The notes under the pieces are model-generated. The model was given only the letters and a program-made list of their open reading frames with translations. It did not search any database and was not told the DNA's origin. Position numbers and translations under genes: made by a program. From positions 1 to 7,643 of the forward strand of contig DDUR01000092.1 in NCBI GenBank assembly GCA_002344895.1: a DNA stretch of 7,643 nucleotides, given 5' to 3'. The DNA comes from Ignavibacteria bacterium UBA2333. Its GTDB lineage: Bacteria; Bacteroidota; Ignavibacteria; Kapaibacteriales; Kapaibacteriaceae. Of the stretch, positions 1 to 5,337 are shown piece after piece (the stretch's first letter is position 1; every line of letters begins with the position of its first letter).

Positions 1-21
1 GGGAGGCAGATGGGGAGGCAG
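1..21. repeat. Short direct repeat GGGAGGCAG x2 at window edge
   Basis: The 9-mer GGGAGGCAG occurs at 1-9 and again at 13-21, a 12-base period. The array may continue to the left of the window, so its full copy number cannot be seen. It is purine-rich on the plus strand. AGATGGGG (8-15) is the exact reverse complement of CCCCATCT at 209-216, so the REP-like region is loosely bracketed by complementary tracts. With such low-complexity sequence this may be chance. Confidence 0.4.
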
Positions 22-61
22 GTGCACATTGTATACATGTTTTGTGTTCTCGAAAACGTGT

Positions 62-111
62 CACCCCGGGGCGTTACGCGGGCTGATGTATTGCGCCCCT
101 ACGGGGCGCTT
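62..111 (-). repeat. REP-like palindromic unit, left copy (minus orientation)
   Basis: A perfect 7-bp stem, GCGCCCC (93-99) with GGGGCGC (103-109), has a three-base loop. It is preceded by GGCTGAT (81-87), the reverse complement of the core ATCAGCC of the right-hand unit, and by GCGTTACGC (71-79), a shorter stem. Read on the minus strand the order is GC hairpin, AATAC spacer, ATCAGCC core, second GC palindrome. The right unit has the same order, but the second palindrome is degenerate here. No coding sequence is credible across it. The combination resembles bacterial intergenic REP elements; no RAYT transposase is visible in the window. Confidence 0.6.
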
Positions 112-138
112 CAGAGAATTAGTTGCCCGGTGTGTATC

Positions 139-190
139 TGGTTGCCCCAGAGGGGCAACGATATATCAGCCGGCGGTGAAACCGCCGGGA
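139..190 (+). repeat. REP-like palindromic unit, right copy (plus orientation)
   Basis: Two perfect hairpins sit in tandem. GTTGCCCC (141-148) pairs with GGGGCAAC (152-159) around an AGA loop. CCGGCGGT (170-177) pairs with ACCGCCGG (181-188) around a GAA loop. They are linked by GATAT and the core ATCAGCC (165-171), which is shared in inverted orientation with the left unit at 81-87. Neither hairpin is followed by a T-run, so they are not simple intrinsic terminators. Two such units facing each other form an arrangement like a two-REP (BIME-type) element. Confidence 0.65.
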
Positions 191-205
191 CATAGTGCGA
201 TTAGA

Positions 206-240
206 TTCCCCCATCTTCCCCCACCTTTAACCCCACCTTT
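206..240. repeat. C-rich degenerate tandem tract upstream of the rpoZ promoter
   Basis: Three related units lie in a row: CCCCCATCTT (208-217), CCCCCACCTT (218-227) and, after TAA, CCCCACCTTT (231-240). The 10-mer CCCCACCTTT occurs exactly at 219-228 and 231-240. The minus strand is G-rich, with runs of 5, 5 and 4 G, plus a run of 6 at 256-261. The tract lies where a -33 element would be expected, and no TTTG is seen there. Its role is unknown. Confidence 0.45.
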
Positions 241-242
241 CG

Positions 243-250
243 TATATTTG
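243..250 (+). promoter_or_regulatory. Putative -7 promoter element TATATTTG for rpoZ
   Basis: TATATTTG is an exact match to TAnnTTTG, the -7 element described for the primary sigma factor of Bacteroidota. It sits 25 bases before the rpoZ ATG, which leaves room for a short leader containing the Shine-Dalgarno sequence. No TTTG -33 box is visible about 20 bases further upstream; that place is C-rich. The same 8-mer lies immediately before dcd at the other end of the window, which supports both calls. Confidence 0.6.
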
Positions 251-261
251 TTGTTCCCCCC

Positions 262-268
262 AAAGGAG
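262..268 (+). promoter_or_regulatory. Ribosome binding site AAAGGAG of rpoZ
   Basis: AAAGGAG ends 7 bases before the ATG at 276 and is the strongest Shine-Dalgarno sequence in the window. It fixes the rpoZ start and shows that this organism uses SD pairing for some genes. coaBC, the glycosyltransferase gene and dcd have no comparable sequence. Confidence 0.75.
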
Positions 269-275
269 TCAACTA

Positions 276-587
276 ATGAGTACGTACATCGTTAACCCCA
301 TCGTCGTTCGGATGGAAGAGTCTGCCAAGGGCTCCATCTATCAGTCCATCATCGCCATGGGTATGCGCGCACGACAAATCAACGATCAAATCAAGACGCA
401 GATCAGCGAGCGTATGGCCGACGTCATCGTCGATACCGATGAGTCAGAAGGTCCAAATCTGGATCAGATCGCGATCAGCAAGGAATTTGACGTTATCCCG
501 AAGCCAACGTTCCTCGCCATGAAGGAAATGCTCGAAGGGCAGATCCATGTCAAGGAACCCGTCGTGCAAGAAGCCTCGGCGGAGTAA
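276..587 (+). CDS. rpoZ: DNA-directed RNA polymerase subunit omega (RpoZ, Bacteroidota type)
   Basis: A 103-residue protein of the Rpb6/omega superfamily. Omega is the small non-catalytic subunit that promotes folding and assembly of beta-prime into RNA polymerase. Supporting sequence: GSIYQSIIAMGMRARQI near residues 19-35 fits the conserved omega helix that carries an (R/K)A(R/N)QI core. KPTFLAMKEMLEGQI near residues 72-86 fits the second conserved helix seen in Bacteroidota omegas. The C-terminal tail is short and acidic, as is common. Length is typical. The ATG at 276 has a strong RBS and a -7 box upstream. The position just before coaBC agrees with the widespread rpoZ-coaBC neighbourhood. 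The sequence diverges from proteobacterial omega, so the call rests on the two helices and on context. A terminator follows the stop codon, so omega may be expressed partly apart from the rest of the cluster. Confidence 0.85.
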   Translation: MSTYIVNPIVVRMEESAKGSIYQSIIAMGMRARQINDQIKTQISERMADVIVDTDESEGPNLDQIAISKEFDVIPKPTFLAMKEMLEGQIHVKEPVVQEASAE

Positions 588-609
588 TTCTCTTCACCAT
601 CGAAGACCG

Positions 610-647
610 AAGCCATCCGGGGTTATCCGCGATGGCTTTTTCTTTTT
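610..647 (+). terminator. Intrinsic terminator between rpoZ and coaBC
   Basis: AGCCATC (611-617) pairs perfectly with GATGGCT (631-637). The stem continues inward as CGG (618-620) with CCG (627-629), leaving one bulged C at 630 and a six-base loop. A T-rich tract (TTTTTCTTTTT, 637-647) follows at once. This is a textbook rho-independent terminator. Its T-tract ends only 4 bases before the coaBC ATG, so it must either be read through, be regulated as an attenuator, or mark the end of a separate rpoZ transcript. Confidence 0.8.
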
Positions 648-651
648 CACT

Positions 652-1935
652 ATGAATATCGTCCTCGGTATCACCGGCAGTGTGTCGGCCTATAAGACGC
701 CCTGGCTTGTCCGCGATCTGCGCAGGGCAGGGCATGACGTACGTGTTGTGATGACGCCGTCGGCCAGTCGTTTTGTAACGCCCCTGGCCCTCGAAGCTGT
801 CTCCACACATGCGGTTGTTGCCGATATGTTCGATCCTTCCATTCAGGATGGTGGCTCCTGGCATGTCCACCTTGGCCAGTGGGCCGATGTGATGCTTATC
901 GCCCCGTGTTCAGCAACAACACTCGCTCGCCTCGCCCAAGGCCTCTGTGATACAGCCGTCCAACTTGTCGCCTGTTCGTTGCCAGCCGGTCGACCATGTC
1001 TGGTTGCGCCCGCGATGGATTCGGATATGTGGTCGAGTCCGGCTATTCAAAGGAATGTCCGTCAAGTGGTTGCCGACGGAATCGTTGTCATTCCACCGGC
1101 ATCTGGAGAACTTGCCTCAGGTCTCGTTGGCGAAGGACGTCTCCCCGATCTTGCCGACATCGTCAACATCGTTCAGTCGTTTGATGTGGCGGCAGCAGAG
1201 CCGGGGATTTCAGGTGGAACGGTTTCGATAGCTGATCAGCTTTCTGACCACCTTTTGAGTCACCCCTCTGGCCCCCTTTCTAGCCCCTTAACCGGAAAAC
1301 ATGTTGTTATTACGTTGGGGCCAACGTATGAGGCCATCGATGATGTGCGATTTATCGGGAATCGTTCGTCGGGAAAGATGGGTATGGCCCTAGCCAACGA
1401 AGCGGTTCGACGTGGTGCTCTTGTTACGGCGATCTGTGGTCCAACGGCCCTACCAACACCGTTTGGTGTGCGTCGTATTGATGTTGAATCTGCAGCCGAC
1501 ATGTTGGCTGCTGTTCAGAACGAAGCAGACGTTGATGTGTACATCATGGCGGCCGCCGTTGCAGACTTTACACCAGAACATCGGCTTGATGGTAAGCTGA
1601 AGAAGTCAGCCGACAATGCCGAAGGTTTTACACTTTCGCTTCGACGTACAGACGACATACTCGCCTGGCTTGGTCAGCATCATCAATCAACATCCGTTGT
1701 TGTTGGTTTTGCTCTTGAGTCAACAAATGTCATAGAGTACGCTACTCAGAAACTTCATAAAAAACGCGCCGATATGATCGTGGCAAATTCTGCCTCTGCA
1801 CCTCGTAGTGGGTTTGGCGGAGATGACAATACGATCATTATCATAACAGCCAACAACGAACCGGAATCCTTCCCTCCCATGTCTAAGACGTCTTGTGCCT
1901 CCGTTATCCTTGATCGTATCGGAGCACTGATATGA
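652..1935 (+). CDS. coaBC: Bifunctional phosphopantothenoylcysteine decarboxylase / phosphopantothenate-cysteine ligase (CoaBC, Dfp)
   Basis: 427 residues with two domains. The N-terminal FMN-dependent CoaC domain (about 1-175) decarboxylates 4'-phosphopantothenoylcysteine. The C-terminal CoaB domain (about 212-427) makes that compound from 4'-phosphopantothenate and cysteine using CTP. Together they are two consecutive steps of coenzyme A synthesis in the cytoplasm. Visible CoaC motifs are GITGSVSAYK near the N-terminus, catalytic His71 in HVHLGQWAD, PAMDSDMW (120-127) and GELASGLVGEGR (152-163). CoaB shows ITLGPTYEAIDDVRFI, NRSSGKMG, the AAAVADF segment and GKLKKS. The Asn of the canonical PxMNxxMW motif is Asp123, and the Cys of the ACG active-site loop is Ser156. 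The linker between domains is Ser/Pro-rich and longer than in E. coli. The ATG at 652 is chosen because family homology begins there; the frame stays open back to 547, but that extension is basic, unlike CoaBC, and spans the rpoZ end and the terminator. No Shine-Dalgarno sequence is present. The stop overlaps the next start as ATGA. Confidence 0.95.
   Translation: MNIVLGITGSVSAYKTPWLVRDLRRAGHDVRVVMTPSASRFVTPLALEAVSTHAVVADMFDPSIQDGGSWHVHLGQWADVMLIAPCSATTLARLAQGLCDTAVQLVACSLPAGRPCLVAPAMDSDMWSSPAIQRNVRQVVADGIVVIPPASGELASGLVGEGRLPDLADIVNIVQSFDVAAAEPGISGGTVSIADQLSDHLLSHPSGPLSSPLTGKHVVITLGPTYEAIDDVRFIGNRSSGKMGMALANEAVRRGALVTAICGPTALPTPFGVRRIDVESAADMLAAVQNEADVDVYIMAAAVADFTPEHRLDGKLKKSADNAEGFTLSLRRTDDILAWLGQHHQSTSVVVGFALESTNVIEYATQKLHKKRADMIVANSASAPRSGFGGDDNTIIIITANNEPESFPPMSKTSCASVILDRIGALI
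1921..1924 (+). promoter_or_regulatory. Ribosome binding site GGAG for the ABC-F gene
   Basis: GGAG lies inside the last codons of coaBC, 7 bases before the ATG at 1932. With the ATGA overlap it fixes the downstream start and suggests translational coupling with coaBC. Confidence 0.55.
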
Positions 1936-3872
1936 TTACTCTGACAAACATTGCAATGGACCTTGGAACACGTCTGTTGTTCTCCAATGTCTCGTTCCTT
2001 ATTCAGCGTGGTGATCGTATTGGTCTCGTAGGACGGAACGGTGCCGGTAAGTCAACGTTGCTCGGTATTCTCCACGGAGAACGTCAGGCAACAAGCGGTG
2101 ATGTCACAATTGCCAATGGTACAACGATTGGTCTGTTATCGCAGGACCTGACGCTTGATCTTACTCTCACACTCCGTGAGACGGCACTGCAGGCGTTTAA
2201 GGATGTTCTTGCACTACAGGATCGTATCGAAGAACTGCAGCATCAGTTAACTGTCCGTACCGACTATGAGTCGTCCGACTATCTTGGAATTGTCCAGGAA
2301 CTGACCGATGCGAACGACCTCTTTGAGCATCGTGGTGGCCGTACGATGCATGCTGATATTGAACGTGTCCTCACTGGACTCGGCTTCGAGCAGAATGATC
2401 TCGACAAGGTTCTCACGATGTTCAGCGGTGGCTGGCAGATGCGCGCAGAACTAGGTCGCCTCTTGCTTGAACGTCCGGACTGTCTTCTTCTTGATGAGCC
2501 AACGAACCACCTTGATATTGACTCCGTTCAGTGGCTAGAGGACTTCCTCACGTATTATGATGGCGCTATTGTCCTCGTATCCCACGATAGAACGTTTCTC
2601 GATGCCGTCACCAAACGGACAATTGAGATTACTCCTAAAAAGATTTACGATATACCTGCAAACTATTCTGCCTACGAAGAGATTCGCGCAGAACGTCTAG
2701 AACAACAGCGTGCTGCTGCTACACAACAGCAGAAGGAACGTGAGCGAGTTCAGAAGTGGGTGGATCGATTTAAATCGAAGGCTTCTCTGGCTTCTCGTGC
2801 CCAGTCTCGTATCAAGTATCTTCAACGCATGGAAATCGTTGAAGTTGATGATCAGGATACGTCAAGTATTCGATTTCACTTTCCACCGGCTCCTCGGTCT
2901 GGACGCACCGTTGTAGAATGTCGTGGTGTCCACAAGTCATACGGACCAAAGCAGGTCTTACGCGGTGTTGACTTTGCCATTGAACGCGGTGAAAAAGTTG
3001 GATTTATCGGTAAAAACGGTGAGGGCAAAACAACACTAGCGCGTATCATCGGTGCACTGGATGAACCAACAGCTGGACAGTGTATTCAGGGACAGAGCAC
3101 AATTGTTGGATACTATGCCCAGCAACAGGCTGACATGTTGGGCGGACATAACACGGTGCTGGAAGTCATGGAACAGGCAGCACCTCCGGAGATGCGTGCT
3201 CGTATCCGGTCGTTACTCGGTGCCTTTCTGTTTCGTGGTGACGACGTCAGTAAAAAAGTTGGCGTTCTGAGTGGTGGTGAGAAATCTCGCCTCGCTCTTG
3301 CCCGCCTTCTTCTGCAACCTGCCAACCTCCTGATTCTTGATGAGCCAACGAACCACCTCGACATGTTGTCGAAGGAAGTTCTTAAAGAAGCGTTGTTGTC
3401 CTACGATGGTGCGATGATTGTCGTCAGTCACGACCGCGACTTCCTTGAAGGACTCACCGATCGAATCATTGCCTTCCGTCAGGGTACACTCACAGAATAC
3501 CTCGGAGACGTGGAGGAATATGTTAAGGGGCTCAAACAAGGGGCTCGTCCTGCTGCTCCCCCACCGCCTAGCTCTGCGCAACCTTCTGTTGAGTCTCCCG
3601 TTCTTACCGCCGCCAAATCGAGGGAAGATCAAAAGGCGAAGGAACGCGATCGGAAACGTATCGAAAAACGTATTCAGGATATCGAACGCCAGATTGAAGT
3701 GCAGGAAAAGACGATGAAGGAACTTGAGCCACAGATGGCAGACCCGGAACTGTACAAGGACGCGGTCAAACATCACCAGGTTGTTCGTCGGTATGAAACC
3801 TGTAAATCCATCGTTGCCTCCCTCATGGAAGAATGGACATCCATGAACGAACAACTTCAGGAACTTGTATGA
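1932..3872 (+). CDS. ABC-F family ATPase (YdiF/Uup-like, ribosome-associated)
   Basis: 646 residues with two ABC nucleotide-binding domains in one chain and no membrane segment, the hallmark of ABC-F proteins. These bind the ribosomal E site and act on stalled or difficult translation; some give antibiotic resistance. Domain 1 has Walker A GRNGAGKST (34-42), signature FSGGWQ (164-169) and Walker B LLLDEPTNHLD with catalytic Glu189. Domain 2 has Walker A GKNGEGKTT (360-368), signature LSGGEKSR (446-453) and LILDEPTNHLD with Glu471. Both sites look intact. The charged linker between the domains (about 245-320, with FKSKASLASRAQSR) corresponds to the P-site tRNA interaction motif. A Pro-rich hinge (about 538-550) precedes a charged, probably coiled-coil C-terminal domain (about 555-646), as in Uup and YdiF. 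The SGGWQMR signature fits the YdiF/YfmR-like branch, but the exact subfamily cannot be fixed by eye. The housekeeping context argues against a dedicated resistance gene. Start and stop both overlap neighbouring genes by 4 bases. Confidence 0.93.
   Translation: MITLTNIAMDLGTRLLFSNVSFLIQRGDRIGLVGRNGAGKSTLLGILHGERQATSGDVTIANGTTIGLLSQDLTLDLTLTLRETALQAFKDVLALQDRIEELQHQLTVRTDYESSDYLGIVQELTDANDLFEHRGGRTMHADIERVLTGLGFEQNDLDKVLTMFSGGWQMRAELGRLLLERPDCLLLDEPTNHLDIDSVQWLEDFLTYYDGAIVLVSHDRTFLDAVTKRTIEITPKKIYDIPANYSAYEEIRAERLEQQRAAATQQQKERERVQKWVDRFKSKASLASRAQSRIKYLQRMEIVEVDDQDTSSIRFHFPPAPRSGRTVVECRGVHKSYGPKQVLRGVDFAIERGEKVGFIGKNGEGKTTLARIIGALDEPTAGQCIQGQSTIVGYYAQQQADMLGGHNTVLEVMEQAAPPEMRARIRSLLGAFLFRGDDVSKKVGVLSGGEKSRLALARLLLQPANLLILDEPTNHLDMLSKEVLKEALLSYDGAMIVVSHDRDFLEGLTDRIIAFRQGTLTEYLGDVEEYVKGLKQGARPAAPPPPSSAQPSVESPVLTAAKSREDQKAKERDRKRIEKRIQDIERQIEVQEKTMKELEPQMADPELYKDAVKHHQVVRRYETCKSIVASLMEEWTSMNEQLQELV
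3859..3863 (+). promoter_or_regulatory. Ribosome binding site AGGAA for the SIMPL gene
   Basis: AGGAA lies in the last codons of the ABC-F gene, 5 bases before the ATG at 3869. It supports that start over the in-frame ATG at 3833, which would put charged residues ahead of the signal peptide. Confidence 0.5.
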
Positions 3873-4564
3873 AATCGCTGCTCACACTGGTCGTTTTGAT
3901 GACGACAAGCCTTTTTGCCTCCGCACAATCGTATGACCCACGCCGTACCGTCCATGTAGAAGGGCAAGCACAGGCACACGTTGTACCCGATCGTGCTGTT
4001 ATTACCCTCGGCGTTGAAACCGAAGGTCCCAATGCAGCAACAGTGAAGGCCGATAACGATAAATCAGTGCGCACCATGCTGTCGGCACTCAAGAAGATTG
4101 GCGTAAAAGACGAGAACATCAGCACAACATCACTCTCACTTCAACCCGTCTACAACTACCGTCCTGATGGTCGTCGTGAGTTTGTGAAGTACGTCATGCG
4201 CAACACCGTTGTTGTCACCATCCGTGACCTGTCGATGTTTGACGCAATTCTCTCTCAAGGTGTCATCTCTGGTGGGAATGTTGTTGACGACATTGCCTTT
4301 GCCGTTTCCAATGAAAAGGCCATTCGCGATTCGTTGCGCATTGAGGCCGTCAAGGATGCACGTACTCGTGCAGAAGCAGTTGCAACGGCCGCTGGTACAC
4401 GAGTTGGCAAACCGATCACGATTTCGGCGACCAACGGATATCACGACCCACAACCGTACCTTCGTAATGCTATGATGAAGGCCGAAGATGCATCGGGATC
4501 AACCGTTTCCGGTGGTCAACTTGTCATTCGTATGAATGTCTCGGCGACGTTTGAACTCGAATAA
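3869..4564 (+). CDS. Secreted SIMPL (DUF541) domain protein
   Basis: 231 residues. A clear Sec signal peptide opens the protein: MK, a hydrophobic core LLTLVVLMTTSLF, then the signal peptidase I site ASA before Gln20. No lipobox cysteine follows, so a soluble periplasmic location is likely. The mature protein is a SIMPL/DUF541 domain (about 28-228), the family of Brucella BP26/OMP28. Its hallmarks here are a start of the type VxVEGQAxAxVxPDRAVITLGVE, the central segment NTVVVTIRDL, the RxEAVKDARTRAEAVATAAG helix, and a final LVIRMNVSATFEL strand. Family members form ring-like oligomers, but their biochemical role is not settled. The ATG overlaps the ABC-F stop (ATGA). An in-frame start at 3833 is rejected because it would bury the signal peptide. 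Co-location with coaBC and abcF gives no clear functional hint. Confidence 0.88.
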   Translation: MKSLLTLVVLMTTSLFASAQSYDPRRTVHVEGQAQAHVVPDRAVITLGVETEGPNAATVKADNDKSVRTMLSALKKIGVKDENISTTSLSLQPVYNYRPDGRREFVKYVMRNTVVVTIRDLSMFDAILSQGVISGGNVVDDIAFAVSNEKAIRDSLRIEAVKDARTRAEAVATAAGTRVGKPITISATNGYHDPQPYLRNAMMKAEDASGSTVSGGQLVIRMNVSATFELE

Positions 4565-4578
4565 CACACAGCCCGTCC

Positions 4579-5328
4579 ATGCTTAACTCACGTCGTATCG
4601 TCGTTGTCCTGCCGGCCTATAATGCGTCAAAGACGCTCGAACAGACCTACCGTGAGATTCCCATGGACATCGTCGACGATGTTGTCCTTGTTGATGATCA
4701 CTCCCGCGACGATACGGCAGAGGTAGCACGTGCACTCGGTATCAAGCACGTTATCCGACATGAGAACAACCGTGGATACGGCGGAAATCAGAAGACGTGT
4801 TATTCAAAGGCTCTTGATCTGGGTGCAGACATTGTTATCATGCTGCACCCGGATTATCAGTACACACCAGCCCTGATCCCCGTTATGGCCTGGATCATTG
4901 CTAACGACGTCTACCCTGTTGTCCTCGGCAGCAGAATCCTCGGTAATGGCGCTCGTAAGGGCGGTATGCCGCTGTATAAATACATTGCCAATCGTGGACT
5001 CACACTCATTCAGAATTTACTTGTTGGACAAAAGTTGAGTGAGTATCACACCGGTTATCGTGCGTTTTCGCGGACCGTGTTAGAATCAACGTCGTGGCAA
5101 AAGAATAGCGACGACTTTGTTTTTGACAACGAGATGCTCAGCCAGATCATTATGGCTGGATTCCCAATTGGCGAAGTAACGTGTCCAACAAAGTATTTCG
5201 ACGATGCAAGTAGTATCAACTTCCGTCGAAGTACCATCTATGGTTTTGGTGTTCTAGCTGTTTCGTTTCAGCATTTTCTCCATCGACTAGGACTACGCCG
5301 ACATCAGCGCTATACAGTATCTCGATAG
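4579..5328 (+). CDS. Glycosyltransferase family 2 (dolichyl-phosphate mannosyltransferase-like)
   Basis: 249 residues, a single GT-A fold domain of the DPM1/DPG-synthase-like branch of GT2. It should transfer a sugar from a nucleotide sugar, probably to a lipid carrier or envelope glycan on the cytoplasmic side; donor and acceptor cannot be read from sequence. Motifs: VVVLPAYNA (8-16), VVLVDDHSRDDT with the nucleotide-binding Asp39/Asp40, GYGGNQK (66-72), MLHPDYQY (88-95) where the metal-binding DxD motif normally lies, GSRILGNGARKGGMP and HTGYRAFSR. The HPDYQY form, with His in place of the first Asp, is one I recall as common among Bacteroidota homologues. No transmembrane helix is evident, unlike GT2 proteins with C-terminal membrane domains. 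It starts 14 bases after the SIMPL stop with no Shine-Dalgarno sequence, so it is probably cotranscribed but less tightly coupled. It ends 9 bases from the stop of the convergent gene. Confidence 0.9.
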   Translation: MLNSRRIVVVLPAYNASKTLEQTYREIPMDIVDDVVLVDDHSRDDTAEVARALGIKHVIRHENNRGYGGNQKTCYSKALDLGADIVIMLHPDYQYTPALIPVMAWIIANDVYPVVLGSRILGNGARKGGMPLYKYIANRGLTLIQNLLVGQKLSEYHTGYRAFSRTVLESTSWQKNSDDFVFDNEMLSQIIMAGFPIGEVTCPTKYFDDASSINFRRSTIYGFGVLAVSFQHFLHRLGLRRHQRYTVSR

Positions 5329-5337
5329 TTGTATCAT

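Noticed and set aside
93..188. GC hairpins read as intrinsic terminators or a CRISPR array
   Set aside because: None of the three hairpins is followed by a T-run, and there are no regularly spaced identical repeats with unique spacers. Their shared core in inverted orientation fits REP-like elements better.
10..295. Two small plus-strand open frames (61 and 88 codons) over the upstream region
   Set aside because: They run through the REP-like hairpins and the C-rich tract, have no ribosome binding site and give low-complexity proline-rich or Cys/Arg-rich peptides. One of them runs past the rpoZ start codon.
547..651. In-frame 35-codon N-terminal extension of coaBC
   Set aside because: It overlaps the end of rpoZ and translates the terminator stem and T-tract into a basic sequence ending in Phe residues. 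CoaBC homology begins exactly at the ATG at 652.
3213..3854. 213-codon minus-strand open frame opposite the ABC-F gene
   Set aside because: It is the longest antisense frame, but it is fully contained in a gene with intact Walker and signature motifs, has no RBS, and its peptide is Phe/Arg/Asn-rich with no domain character. It is a reading-frame shadow.
3833..3868. Upstream ATG for the SIMPL protein
   Set aside because: It would place 12 polar and charged residues before an otherwise perfect signal peptide; the ATG at 3869 has an AGGAA and an ATGA overlap.
4136..4453. 105-codon minus-strand open frame opposite the SIMPL gene
   Set aside because: It lies inside a gene with clear family hallmarks and shows no RBS, promoter box or recognisable domain.
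276..5328. ABC-F gene as a dedicated antibiotic-resistance determinant
   Set aside because: The gene lies in a housekeeping cluster with no mobile element and has the domain plan of general YdiF/Uup-like proteins. Nothing in the sequence points to acquired resistance.
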